Shown here: positions 18,584 through 27,510 of the stretch, one piece after another
Layout: each line of letters opens with the position of its first letter
How positions within the stretch are numbered: position 1 is the first letter of the stretch
Notes under the pieces: model-generated
The model's database searches: none
Told to the model about the DNA's origin: nothing
What the model saw: the letters and a program-made list of their open reading frames with translations, nothing else
Position numbers and translations under genes: made by a program
Source of the DNA: JABMPJ01 sp964345005
GTDB lineage: Bacteria > Verrucomicrobiota > Kiritimatiellia > UBA8416 > JABMPJ01
Assembly: GCA_964345005.1 (NCBI GenBank)
Contig: CAYFPQ010000019.1
Coordinates: 1-46,757 of the forward strand
Length of the DNA: 46,757 nt
Direction: 5' to 3'

Positions 18584-19827
18584 TCATGGAAACCATGCCA
18601 TGCCGTCGGGAGCGGATGTTCCTCTCGCCGCCCCTGCCGAGCGGGGACGAGGAACGGTATGTGATGGAGGCGTTCGCCAGCAATTACATTGCGCCGGTGG
18701 GGCCGATGATCGATGCGTTCGAAGCTGAGTTCACCGCCTACACGGGCATCCCCCACTGTGTGGCGGTGAACAGCGGCACGGCCGCTCTGCACCTGGCGCT
18801 TCGCGAGGCGGGTGTCGGGCCGGGCGACATTGTCCTGGCCCCATCGCTTACCTTCATTGCCACCGTAAGCCCGGCCATCCATCTCGGTGCGGAACCCGTG
18901 TTCATCGATGCGGACCCCGCCACGTGGAACATGGATGTCGACCTGCTCAAGGCCGAGCTGGCCGAACTGGAGTGGATCGGCTCTCTGCCCAAGGCCGTGA
19001 TCTGTACCGACCTCTACGGTCAGTGCTGCAACTTGCCCGCTATACTCAACGTCTGCCGGGCCTACGAGGTCCCGGTGATCTGCGATTCAGCCGAGGCGAT
19101 GGGCGCCACCTACAGGGAGCAGCAAACAGGCACACCCCGTCACGCCGGGTACGGCGCCACGGCAGCGGCCTACTCGTTCAACGGGAACAAGATCATCACG
19201 TCGTCGGGGGGCGGCATGCTCGCCTCGCACGACGGGCGGCTCATCGCGCACGCGCGCAAGCTGGCCGCGCAGGCGCGGGAGGATGTACCCCACTACGAAC
19301 ACACGGAGATCGGGTACAACTACCGGATCAGCAACATCGTGGCGGCCATTGGTCGTGCGCAGCTCGGCGTACTGGATGGACGGGTGGCCCAGCGCCGGGC
19401 CGTCTCGAACGCCTACCGTACATTGCTGCATGACGTGCCCGGTATCAGCTTCATGCCGGAGGCGTCCTACGGAACGTCCAACCGCTGGCTCACGGTGATC
19501 CTGCTTGACCCGGAGGTGTGCAGCATCACCCCCGAGGACGTGCGTCAAGCCCTCGAAGTCGCCAACATCGAGGCACGTCCGCTCTGGAAACCGATGCACA
19601 TGCAGCCGGTCTTCGCCAACGCCCGTCTCCGGCGAGCCAAGACCACTCCGGGCGTCATGCCGTCACATATACAGCAACCCTCGGTCAGCGAGGAGCTGTT
19701 CCGGCGAGGGCTCTGCCTCCCGTCGGGGCCAGCAATGTCCGAGGCAGACATCACTCGCGTGGCCTTCATCGTGCGCTACTGCGTCAAAGGGGAGAGCATC
19801 CGCAAGAACGTGGAGGCATTCGCATGA
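18580..19827 (+). CDS. DegT/DnrJ/EryC1-family sugar aminotransferase
   Basis: 415 residues, ATG 18580 overlapping the GT2 stop, GGAGG at 18568-18572. A PLP-dependent fold with VNSGTAALHLAL, LTFIATVSPAIHLGAEPVFID, CDSAEAMGATY, and the PLP lysine K204 in AYSFNGNKIITSSGGG. Members aminate 4-keto or 3-keto nucleotide sugars. The next gene makes a 4-keto-6-deoxy sugar, so this enzyme probably produces a UDP-4-amino-4,6-dideoxy hexosamine of the PglE/EpsN type. An earlier in-frame start at 18226 lies inside the GT2 gene and is rejected. Confidence 0.9.
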   Translation: MIMETMPCRRERMFLSPPLPSGDEERYVMEAFASNYIAPVGPMIDAFEAEFTAYTGIPHCVAVNSGTAALHLALREAGVGPGDIVLAPSLTFIATVSPAIHLGAEPVFIDADPATWNMDVDLLKAELAELEWIGSLPKAVICTDLYGQCCNLPAILNVCRAYEVPVICDSAEAMGATYREQQTGTPRHAGYGATAAAYSFNGNKIITSSGGGMLASHDGRLIAHARKLAAQAREDVPHYEHTEIGYNYRISNIVAAIGRAQLGVLDGRVAQRRAVSNAYRTLLHDVPGISFMPEASYGTSNRWLTVILLDPEVCSITPEDVRQALEVANIEARPLWKPMHMQPVFANARLRRAKTTPGVMPSHIQQPSVSEELFRRGLCLPSGPAMSEADITRVAFIVRYCVKGESIRKNVEAFA

Positions 19828-21731
19828 GCCCCAGAGACATGCTGCTCAAGCCATCGATAGCACGGCGGGCGATCTTCTTCCTCGTGGTCGACACCGCGCT
19901 GCTGGTGGCGTCGTTCTTTGTGGCCTACCAGCTACGCTTCGGGTTCGTGGTGCCGCCCATCTACATGATGACGTTCGTCCGGTGGCTCCCCGTAGTGGTC
20001 GGCATCAAGCTGCTCTGTTTCGGATGCCTCAGGCTCTATACCGTGAGCTGGCAATTCATCAGCCTGGTGGAGCTGTGTGACCTCGTGATAGGTACCGTGA
20101 TCGCCTCGGCGGCCATCCTGCTCTGCAACATGCTGGCCTTGACGCAGTGGGGCGGACTGTTCATCCCGCGGGGGGTGCTGCTGATTGATACGGCCGTGGG
20201 CCTGGTCTTTCTCGGCGGCTTCCGTGTTTCCAAGCGGATGGCGGTGATGATCTTCCACGGAATGGAGGGCCGGCGCACGCTCATCGTGGGCGCGGGCGCC
20301 TTGGGGGAAATGCTCGTGCGCAACATTCAGCGCGGCACGGCGGGTGAGAACGTTCGCCCTGTGGCATTCGTCGATGACGACCCGCTCAAGCAGGGCACCC
20401 ACATTCACGCCGTGCCGGTGCTGAGCTCCTGCGCGGACGTTCGCGACGTGGTAGCGTCGGAGCGGGTGGAGGCGGCGATCATCACGCTCCCCCCGGGCAG
20501 CCATCGCCGCGTGCGCGAGGTCTTTCTCGCGCTCTCGGAAGCGGGCGTCAGCGACGTAAAGGTGGCGCCCTGCCAGTCGCAGTTCCGCCGCGAGGCTGTC
20601 GCGGTGCACGACATGAAGGACATCAAGCTGGAGGACCTCCTCCCGCGTCCGAGTGTCCGCATCAACTGTTCGGACGTCGAGGCCCTGGTAAACGACCAGG
20701 TCGTCCTTGTGACCGGTGCCGGAGGATCAATTGGCTCCGAGATTGTCCGGCAGCTCTTCTCCTTTGCACCGCGCCGCGTGATCGCCTTCGAGATCGATGA
20801 AACCGAGCTGCACAACCTGATGCAGGACACCGCGGGCAAGGAGCTCGTCCCGTTCCTGGGCGACATCCGGGATCGCCACAAGCTCGAGACGGCGTTCCAC
20901 GAGTACCGGCCCACGATCGTCTTCCATGCGGCCGCCTACAAGCACGTGCCCATGCTCGAGTGGTTTCCCGAAGAAGCCGTTCACACGAATATCCTGGGCA
21001 CCTACCAGCTCGCCGAGGTCAGCGCCAAGTATGGTGTGCGGATGTTTGTCAACATCTCGACCGACAAGGCGGTGAACCCGACCAGCATGATGGGGGCGAC
21101 GAAACGAGTAGCCGAATATGCCTGTTCGGCATTCAACCGGCAGAAAGGGAGGCGCTACGTATCGGTCCGGTTCGGGAATGTGCTGGGCAGCCGCGGCAGC
21201 GTCGTCCCGCTCTTCCTCAAACAGATCAAACAGGGCGGTCCGGTCACCGTGACCCACCCCGAGATGAAACGCTACTTCATGAGCATCCCGGAGGCCGTGC
21301 TGCTGGTCTTCCAGGCCGCGTCGATGGGCAGCGGCGGCGAGGTTTTCGTGCTCGACATGGGCGAGCCGGCGCGCATCGTGAAGATCGCGGAGGACCTCAT
21401 TCGCCTGCACGGGTTTCAGCCCTACCGCGATATCGACATCGCCTTCTCGGGAATGCGTCCCGGCGAGAAACTCTTCGAGGAGTTGCTGACCGCCGAAGAG
21501 GGAACCAGCGCCACCGCGCACGAGAAGATCTTCGTGGCGCACGAGACCCGGAGGTTCACGCGCCAGGATGTGCAGAACATGGCCGACCAGTTGCTTGAGA
21601 ACGAGGGCAACCCGGAATCGCTCCAGCGTGTACTGCGCCGTCACGTGTCGTTCTTCACCCCGGTGCCGGCGGCAACTGGTAACCTGCCGCCGATCCCCGG
21701 TGCCGTTCCACAGTTGGCGGGCGCGGTATGA
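19824..21731 (+). CDS. Membrane-bound UDP-sugar 4,6-dehydratase (CapD/WbpM/PglF type)
   Basis: 635 residues from the ATG at 19824 (GGAGG at 19812-19816; ATGA overlap). Four membrane helices occupy about 12-130, followed by a first Rossmann-like domain (TLIVGAGALGEMLVRNI, about 152) and the dehydratase domain with GAGGSIGSEIVRQLF (about 296). The active-site block STDKAVNPTSMMGATKR (about 411-427) shows the Met and Lys in place of the usual YxxxK, as in WbpM. The reaction is UDP-GlcNAc (or similar) to the 4-keto-6-deoxy sugar. It feeds the DegT aminotransferase immediately upstream. Confidence 0.93.
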   Translation: MSPRDMLLKPSIARRAIFFLVVDTALLVASFFVAYQLRFGFVVPPIYMMTFVRWLPVVVGIKLLCFGCLRLYTVSWQFISLVELCDLVIGTVIASAAILLCNMLALTQWGGLFIPRGVLLIDTAVGLVFLGGFRVSKRMAVMIFHGMEGRRTLIVGAGALGEMLVRNIQRGTAGENVRPVAFVDDDPLKQGTHIHAVPVLSSCADVRDVVASERVEAAIITLPPGSHRRVREVFLALSEAGVSDVKVAPCQSQFRREAVAVHDMKDIKLEDLLPRPSVRINCSDVEALVNDQVVLVTGAGGSIGSEIVRQLFSFAPRRVIAFEIDETELHNLMQDTAGKELVPFLGDIRDRHKLETAFHEYRPTIVFHAAAYKHVPMLEWFPEEAVHTNILGTYQLAEVSAKYGVRMFVNISTDKAVNPTSMMGATKRVAEYACSAFNRQKGRRYVSVRFGNVLGSRGSVVPLFLKQIKQGGPVTVTHPEMKRYFMSIPEAVLLVFQAASMGSGGEVFVLDMGEPARIVKIAEDLIRLHGFQPYRDIDIAFSGMRPGEKLFEELLTAEEGTSATAHEKIFVAHETRRFTRQDVQNMADQLLENEGNPESLQRVLRRHVSFFTPVPAATGNLPPIPGAVPQLAGAV

Positions 21732-24418
21732 GAGCCATCCTCCAGCCAGGCTTGGTTGCGCTGGGCATCACGCTTGTACTAACGCCCGTGATGCGCTGGC
21801 TCGGCCACCGGATCGGCGCCGTGGACCGTCCCGCTTCGGATGGCCTGACGATCCACAGAGCAGCCATTCCCTGCCTCGGCGGAGCCGCGATTCTTCCGGC
21901 CCTCCTGGCGGGACTGGTCATCGCACCGCGCTTCCTCAGCGGAACCGGCAGCCTGCCAGCGATTGCCATCGGCGCCATTGTCGTGTTTGCGCTCGGCGCG
22001 TGGGACGATCGCTACGGCCTCGCCCCCCGTTTTCGTCTGCTGATCCATTTCGCGGTTGGCCTCGTCCTGGCGGCCGGGGGCCTCCAGGTACGAATCGTAC
22101 CTGAATTATGGATTGCCGTCCCTGTGACCGCGTTGATCGTGGCCACTGCGATCAACGCGGTCAACATGACCGACGGCATGGACGGCCTGGCTACAGGCAT
22201 CAGTGCCATCACGGCCATGGGCGCGGTCGGGCTGGGTTTGATCGAAGACGATCCCTTCCTCGTCGTGACCGGCGCGCTGCTGCTCGGGAGCCTGGTGGGC
22301 TTCCTGCCATTCAATTTCCACCGGGCCAGCATCTTCCTCGGGGATGGCGGCAGCGGCCTGCTCGGGTTCTGGATCGCGATGCTACTGAGCCGTGTCATGG
22401 GCACCCCGTTCACCCTCCCGCGCCTGGCGGCGCCGGCCTTGCTCTTTGCACTTCCTCTGACCGACATGATGATGGCCATCGGACGCCGCCTTGGGCAGGG
22501 CGCCTCCGTGTCCATCGGCGACCGGCGCCATCTTTATGATCGCCTCATGCAGCAGGGCTTCTCGCAACCGAGGACATGGTGTATCGTCTGCAGTACCCAC
22601 GCCCTGCTCGTCGTGCTAGGGCTCTCCGCCGCATTCATCACCCGCCGCACGGAGCAGCTTGCGATCGACCGGGCGGCAGGAAACCTGATCGTGAATGCCT
22701 CGTTCGAAGCGGACGATAACGGGGACGGGCTGCCCGACGGGTGGAACTGGCGGATCACCTCGGCCATGTCACGCGGCCCCTGTCTCGGCCGTTGGGAAGA
22801 GGCGAGCCACCACGGCAGGCGCTCGGTTTCGATCAGCGAGGGCCGCTGGGAATCCAGCAGTCGCTGGACCGGCCGCTGCCGGGACATCACGCCGGACACC
22901 TGGTATGCGCTGTCGCTCAGCGCCAGGCGCGACCGCGACACCGGCTGGACGCCGTCGGTTCGCCTGTTCGGGGAATCACGCACCATCAACCTGCGGCGCC
23001 CCGGGAAATGGCAGCACTTCGAGTGGCTGATCCATTCGGGCCCAACGCGCGGCGAGAGCCCGCTGGAGTTGGTGTGCTACAAGAAACCGTACAAGGTATG
23101 GTTTGACAATTTGCGGCTGGTCGAGTGCCGCACGCCGCTCCTGCGCCCGCGCGACCGGCACCGTGTCGTGATGCGGCCCGTCCGGTTCACGTGGCAGGCG
23201 CCGGGAGTCGATGCGCTGTTTGAACATGTCCTGGACGTATCACGTGACCGTTCCTTCCTCGACCCGGAATACTCGGTTCTCACCGGCCCCGACACCGCCT
23301 GGGCTCTGTCGCAGCCGCTTGCGCGTGGACAGTGGTTCTGGCGAGTACGGACGTTGCACAACGGACGGGCGGTCTGCCACTCCGAGCCGCGCCGTCTCTT
23401 CTCCGGACCGCCGCCGCTGATGGGGACGAAACGGAACGAGGTATGGGTCGGGGAGGATCTCTTTCTGCGGGTGGACGGGCAACCATTCTTCCCGCTTGGG
23501 CTGTGCGGCAGCCGGGATATCCCGCTGGCACGTCAGGACGCAGCATTCAACACGCTCATGGGCGAGGCGACCACAGACGCGCCAAGGAAGAGCGGGTATC
23601 TCTGCGTTCCGCTTGTCCCAAAACGCGGTAAGGTATCGGTCGACCGATCCCGCACCAATCTCCTGGCCTGGTGGCTGTACGATGAGCCTGGGCAACACAA
23701 CCTGCCGCCCAGAGAGGTGCGACGCCTCAACGACGCCGTCAAGGCCGTCGGAAATCATCCCACTACTGTGGTGATCTACCATCCCGAGAACTTCGCCCGG
23801 TATGCGGACAGTGCCGACATCCTGACCGTCGACCCCTACCCCATTCCCCACCGGCCCATCACGCTGGTATCAGATACAGTAGACCGGGCCGTGGCCACGG
23901 TCGGAGCCCGGCGCCCGGTCTGGGCCATCATCCAGGCGTTTGACTGGAGCGGCGTGTCTGACGAGGCCCGGCGCAGCGGTGAAGCGCGCCTGCCCACGGA
24001 GGATGAGGAACGGTGCATGGCATACCTGGCCGTTATCCACGGGGCCCGCGGTCTCTTCTTCTACGTCTCAGGGAGGGGACACTCGTTCGAATCGCCACAC
24101 TGGCCCGCACTGGATCGCGTGATACGCCGCCTGCGGACCGAACTCCCGGCATTCCTAGCCACGCCCGTTGAGAGCGACATCCGACTCGTCAGCCCGAGGG
24201 GAGATGCCCCGCCTGTGCACTACTCCGTTCGGACCAGCGATCATTCAACCTACCTCCTCGCAGCCAACGTGCTGGGGTCGCCTGTCGATGCACAGGTCGA
24301 GGGACTGCCGGAGGGTGTGAATCTCCGTGAGCTGTCGGGCCGGCCACTCGCCGGGTCAACCATTCACTTCAGTCCACTACAGGCCATGACGCTCGTGGTT
24401 GAAACACGGGACGGCTGA
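21728..24418 (+). CDS. MraY/WecA-type sugar-1-phosphate transferase fused to CBM-like and glycosidase-like domains
   Basis: 896 residues. Residues 1 to about 310 are a complete polyprenyl-phosphate sugar-1-phosphate transferase: D93/D94 in GAWDDRYGL, NMTDGMDGL (D149, D152), FLGDGGSG (D206), H268 in GDRRHLYDRL, and about ten helices. After the last helix, N319 begins a jelly-roll-like carbohydrate-binding region (NLIVNASFEADDNGDGLPDG to VWFDNLRLVE), then an Fn3/Ig-like segment (about 483-565), then a short TIM-barrel-like glycosidase region with AWWLYDEPG (D652, E653), LTVDPYPIP and WAIIQAFDWSG (about 731), and a beta-rich end. It is the only initiating transferase in the locus, so it likely starts the repeat unit. 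With a MraY-like ten-helix topology the tail would be periplasmic. Whether the tail is catalytic is unknown. I know no described protein with this layout. Confidence 0.85.
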   Translation: MRAILQPGLVALGITLVLTPVMRWLGHRIGAVDRPASDGLTIHRAAIPCLGGAAILPALLAGLVIAPRFLSGTGSLPAIAIGAIVVFALGAWDDRYGLAPRFRLLIHFAVGLVLAAGGLQVRIVPELWIAVPVTALIVATAINAVNMTDGMDGLATGISAITAMGAVGLGLIEDDPFLVVTGALLLGSLVGFLPFNFHRASIFLGDGGSGLLGFWIAMLLSRVMGTPFTLPRLAAPALLFALPLTDMMMAIGRRLGQGASVSIGDRRHLYDRLMQQGFSQPRTWCIVCSTHALLVVLGLSAAFITRRTEQLAIDRAAGNLIVNASFEADDNGDGLPDGWNWRITSAMSRGPCLGRWEEASHHGRRSVSISEGRWESSSRWTGRCRDITPDTWYALSLSARRDRDTGWTPSVRLFGESRTINLRRPGKWQHFEWLIHSGPTRGESPLELVCYKKPYKVWFDNLRLVECRTPLLRPRDRHRVVMRPVRFTWQAPGVDALFEHVLDVSRDRSFLDPEYSVLTGPDTAWALSQPLARGQWFWRVRTLHNGRAVCHSEPRRLFSGPPPLMGTKRNEVWVGEDLFLRVDGQPFFPLGLCGSRDIPLARQDAAFNTLMGEATTDAPRKSGYLCVPLVPKRGKVSVDRSRTNLLAWWLYDEPGQHNLPPREVRRLNDAVKAVGNHPTTVVIYHPENFARYADSADILTVDPYPIPHRPITLVSDTVDRAVATVGARRPVWAIIQAFDWSGVSDEARRSGEARLPTEDEERCMAYLAVIHGARGLFFYVSGRGHSFESPHWPALDRVIRRLRTELPAFLATPVESDIRLVSPRGDAPPVHYSVRTSDHSTYLLAANVLGSPVDAQVEGLPEGVNLRELSGRPLAGSTIHFSPLQAMTLVVETRDG

Positions 24419-24430
24419 AAGGAGACGCGT

Positions 24431-24844
24431 ATGGTAAACGCATTGATTGTAGAGAACACACGCGTGAATCATGACCTGCTGAGGGATGTTCTGCTCCACG
24501 ACACCGAGATCACGGTCGTGAATACGGTTACGTACGATGAGTGCAATGGTCCTCCCGCGGAACTGGCCCTGGTTGACGTGGTTGTTCTCGATGCGCACAC
24601 TCCGCTCTACCCCGTGGACCGCACTGTCACGCGGCTGGTCGCGGCGTCCGCCTCTCCCGTGGTCGCCGTCTATGCAAGCTGGCATGCCACTAACGACGAG
24701 GAAGTGGCTCGCCTGCAGAAGGCCGGCGCCAGTGCCGTTCTCGTGGAGCCGCTCGGGGGCGGTCGTGCGGCCTACCGCTTGTTTGCCAAGAAACTCCGTC
24801 TCGCCGTCAAGGCTGCGGGTCACAAAACGAAGGCCTCCGGCTAA
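24431..24844 (+). CDS. Stand-alone CheB-like receiver domain, degenerate
   Basis: 137 residues with the alternating beta/alpha pattern of a response-regulator receiver, closest in look to the CheB receiver (NALIVENTRVNHDLLRDVL, then VVVLDAHTPLYPVD). The phospho-acceptor D54 is present. The acidic pair that binds Mg2+ is reduced to E8 with N9, and the conserved Lys of KP is E106 in VEPLGG, so phosphorylation by the standard mechanism is doubtful. There is no output domain. GGAG at 24421-24424 supports the start, 12 bp after the fusion gene, so it is probably the last gene of the EPS unit. Alternatively it is what remains of a larger two-component protein, since a kinase relic follows. Confidence 0.65.
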   Translation: MVNALIVENTRVNHDLLRDVLLHDTEITVVNTVTYDECNGPPAELALVDVVVLDAHTPLYPVDRTVTRLVAASASPVVAVYASWHATNDEEVARLQKAGASAVLVEPLGGGRAAYRLFAKKLRLAVKAAGHKTKASG

Positions 24845-24855
24845 GCCGAGATCCA

Positions 24856-24974
24856 GAGCATCTCGTTGAGCTGTGCGCCATTGTCAGGGATCACAACGGC
24901 AGAATCGACGTAACGAACGAAGTGGACAGGGGGCCCGGTTCGACATCGACCTTCCCCTCCACCAACCGCCACCC
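24856..24974 (+). pseudogene. Relic of a histidine-kinase ATPase C-terminus
   Basis: In one plus-strand frame the DNA reads LCAIVRDHNGRIDVTNEVDRG; one base later it reads GARFDIDLPLHQ. Joined across the five-G run at 24929-24933 they give E-x3-G-A-x-F-x-I-x-L-P, the G2-box end of a histidine kinase. No start codon or upstream kinase domain exists, so this is a broken remnant of about 40 codons. A missing G could be a real mutation or a base error, but the rest of the kinase is absent either way. It may once have regulated the EPS locus. Confidence 0.5.
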
Positions 24975-24984
24975 CTCGACACTG

Positions 24985-25767
24985 TCAGCGATCCGTCCGG
25001 CGACGACAGCGTGCCATCCGGAGCAGAACCGTCGGCAGCGCACAGCGCGTCCCCACCGTCCGGCCGCCAGGAGGGAGAACGCGGAACCCGCGCATGATCG
25101 AACCGGCGGGATCACGCGGGTCGAGCTCACGGTTCAGGAGTGTGGCGTACCGCCCGGCGAACCGGGCCTCGGTCGCGCCGGGCAACGGATCGCTCCCGGC
25201 GAGCACACGCGCCCCCGCCTTCACGGCCTGGCGCATGATGCGACCACGCGGCCATTCGCGCGGCCGCATCGTCGTATCTCCGAGCCACAAGCGTTCCGGC
25301 GCGAAGTGCGACACGAGGGCACGCACCGTACGCGACCGTCCGAACCACCACTTGCCGAACGCCCACGTCAGTACTGGAATACCACCGGCGGCAAGGATCG
25401 CACGAACCGCGTCCGCCGCCGGCGTGCGGTCGGCTATCTCCAGGTCGCGGCCCAAGACCAGCACCTCGAGCCGTTCGGCCGTCACTATTTGACGGCCGGC
25501 CATGACATGCAGTGCGCCGACCTCCGTGTCGACCCGCAGCACGATGCCACCCCGGGTCTCGACCGATGCCACCGCGTAGTCCGTCTCGGGAATCCTGCCG
25601 GCCGTGGCCCACTCGGCATACACATGCTGTCCGTTGCGTTCCGCGAGACAGATTACCGGTGCCGAAGCCGGCGCCAACGTCTGTAGTCGTTCGATCACCC
25701 CGACCACAAAGCGCCCCGCATCGTACTCCGGGTAGATGTGAACATGTGTATCGACCACTATCGGCAT
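24985..25767 (-). CDS. Amidohydrolase/TIM-barrel-like metal-dependent hydrolase, uncharacterised
   Basis: 260 residues from the ATG at 25767. The N-terminus MPIVVDTHVHIYPEYD has the H-x-H (H8, H10) that opens amidohydrolase and PHP-type barrels. Near residue 200, VLAGSDPLPG supplies a late Asp like that of strand 8. Between them are ICLAERNGQH, VLTWAFGKWWFGR and LWLGDTTMRP. The end is Arg-rich. The frame is open upstream to a GTG at 25842, but the family-like start at 25767 is preferred although it lacks an obvious ribosome site. It converges on the EPS operon. The pattern of residues suggests hydrolysis of a C-N or ester bond; the substrate is unknown. Confidence 0.6.
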   Translation of the reverse strand: MPIVVDTHVHIYPEYDAGRFVVGVIERLQTLAPASAPVICLAERNGQHVYAEWATAGRIPETDYAVASVETRGGIVLRVDTEVGALHVMAGRQIVTAERLEVLVLGRDLEIADRTPAADAVRAILAAGGIPVLTWAFGKWWFGRSRTVRALVSHFAPERLWLGDTTMRPREWPRGRIMRQAVKAGARVLAGSDPLPGATEARFAGRYATLLNRELDPRDPAGSIMRGFRVLPPGGRTVGTRCALPTVLLRMARCRRRTDR

Positions 25768-26050
25768 AACAGGCGCAAGTATGCCGCGAAGCAGCAGCTC
25801 TGTAAATGGACATTCAACCCGGAGCATCGGTTTTTGGACCACGAATAGACCCGCGACAAGAAGCGGCAGTTTCGTAGCCTCATTTCTTGTTCATTCTTTC
25901 CGGCACTCAAATGGGACGAGTGAATCGTACAGTATGTGGGTGTTGAACAATCGTAGCTTCATGAAACAGCATGCAGTTGGATTCTGCATCCCGTGATTCT
26001 CTGTGCAGCGGAATTGTCAGAAGGTAACCCGTTTGGTAGTGTGCAGATGC
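25768..26050. other. Divergent intergenic region, nothing recognised
   Basis: 283 bp between divergently read genes, noticeably richer in A/T than its surroundings. I see no repeat arms, RNA fold or clear promoter. It probably holds the start signals of both genes. Confidence 0.4.
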
Positions 26051-27445
26051 ATGAACAAGAAAACGCTAATTGAGTTAGTCGCGCTTGGCGAGGGGTTCAC
26101 CACCGAACTTAAGCGGGCAGGAACGTCCGGGATTGGGCGTGAGCTCTGCGCCTTCGCGAATGCGACGGGCGGCACCATTCTGATTGGCGTGAGTGATGCC
26201 GGGGATGTGATTGGCGTGGCCGACCACAACAGGCTGAAATCAGAAGTGCAGGCGACTGCCCGCTCGGCTGATCCTCCTATCGCGGTAGAGGTCGAGAGCG
26301 TAGGCAAGGTGCTCAGCATCCGGGTCCCAGAGCAGCAGAGCAAGCCGTACTCGTTCGGTGGCAAGTTCTTTATGCGCGAGGGTGCATCGTCGGTGCAGAT
26401 GTCCCGCGACGAAATCCGCGAGTTCTTCTTCGCGGAGGGCTTGATTCATTTCGACGAGACGCCGTGTCCCGATTATGACCTGACCACGGACCTTACACCC
26501 GAGATATGGAGACGCTTTGCTGAACGTGCGAAGTTGCCATCGAGCGTGGAGATGCAAACCGCCTTGCGCAACCTGCACCTGGTCAAAGACGGCAAGATGA
26601 CTCACGCTGGGGCATGGTTGCTCTGCGACGATGTCACGCGTTTCACGTTACGCGCAGGCGTGACCTGCGCCCTGTTCCGCGGCACCACCAATGTGCACAT
26701 CCTCGATCGTCGCGATTTCACCGGCGACCTTTACTCGATCTACGAGGACTGCATGGGCTATCTTCAGTCGAGACTCAACACAGCAATGATTCCGCATGCG
26801 CGTGGAAGAGAAGAGAGGCTGGAGTTGCCGGAAGATGCTCTGCGTGAGGCGCTGGTTAACGCCATCGCTCACCGGGATTACCGATCCACGGCCAACGTGC
26901 AAGTCCGTATCTACCACGACAGGGTCGAGATCATCACACCCGGCGGTCTCCCCGCAGGGATGAAGGAAGAAGACCTCGGGCAGAAGAGTCTGCCCCGGAA
27001 CCCGTTGCTGTTCGGATTGCTCTATCGGATGGATCTGGTTGAACAGATCGGCAGTGGCGTCCTGCGCATCCGCGATCTGTGTCGGGACTATGGGGTGTCC
27101 GAGCCGATATTTGATGTCTCTGAGGATTGGGTAACAGTGGCATTCCCTCGCGCCGTGGATGGCGTCACCCCGCAAGTCGGCACCAAGTCGGCACTAAGTC
27201 GGCACCAAGTCGAGATCCTGCGTAAGTGCCAGAACGATACGGCATTAGTAGATCTGATGGCTATGACTGAGCGAACTGATCGCACCAAGTTCAGGAACCA
27301 AGTACTGAACCCCATGCTCGAAGCCGGCCTGATCGAGATGACCATCCCGAATAGACCAAGAAGCAGAAATCAGCGTTATCGGCTGACCGTGAAAGGCCAG
27401 GCCGCGCTAAGAGGAAATCCGGGCGGCATCAGGAGCGATCGTTGA
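26051..27445 (+). CDS. AlbA_2 (Schlafen-like) and GHKL-ATPase predicted regulator, COG2865-like
   Basis: 464 residues from the ATG at 26051. Residues about 8-130 are the AlbA_2/Schlafen-like nucleic-acid-binding domain (EGFTTELKRAG, ELCAFANATGGTILIGVSD). Residues about 255-350 are the HATPase_c_4 region (EDALREALVNAIAHRDYRS, RVEIITPGGLP, IGSGVLRIRDLC). A winged helix follows at about 395-460. Such proteins are predicted transcription regulators, often mobile and sometimes near defence genes. Between the ATPase and winged helix lies an 11-bp tandem repeat, whose unit is not a multiple of three. The ribosome site is weak. It lies next to a truncated gene, which fits insertion by transfer. Function is otherwise unknown. 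Confidence 0.75.
   Translation: MNKKTLIELVALGEGFTTELKRAGTSGIGRELCAFANATGGTILIGVSDAGDVIGVADHNRLKSEVQATARSADPPIAVEVESVGKVLSIRVPEQQSKPYSFGGKFFMREGASSVQMSRDEIREFFFAEGLIHFDETPCPDYDLTTDLTPEIWRRFAERAKLPSSVEMQTALRNLHLVKDGKMTHAGAWLLCDDVTRFTLRAGVTCALFRGTTNVHILDRRDFTGDLYSIYEDCMGYLQSRLNTAMIPHARGREERLELPEDALREALVNAIAHRDYRSTANVQVRIYHDRVEIITPGGLPAGMKEEDLGQKSLPRNPLLFGLLYRMDLVEQIGSGVLRIRDLCRDYGVSEPIFDVSEDWVTVAFPRAVDGVTPQVGTKSALSRHQVEILRKCQNDTALVDLMAMTERTDRTKFRNQVLNPMLEAGLIEMTIPNRPRSRNQRYRLTVKGQAALRGNPGGIRSDR
27174..27212 (+). repeat. 11-bp tandem repeat within the AlbA_2 regulator
   Basis: The unit AAGTCGGCACC/T occurs three times in a row plus a partial fourth copy (AAGTCG). Three units keep the frame (33 bp). 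Gain or loss of one unit would shift the frame and remove the C-terminal winged helix. Confidence 0.75.
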
Positions 27446-27510
27446 CGCATAGCTGTACTTGACGTTGGAAGCAGCATGCGGCACCGTTAGCGCAAATCGA
27501 AAGGAACACC

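Noticed and set aside
24891..25130. Minus-strand frame as an alternative C-terminus of the hydrolase-like gene
   Set aside because: The main frame ends in an Arg-rich tail that fits the protein, and the opposite strand here reads as a kinase relic, so a frameshift in the hydrolase gene is not needed.
27174..27212. CRISPR array
   Set aside because: The unit is 11 bp with no spacers and lies within a coding frame. No CRISPR array was seen in the window.
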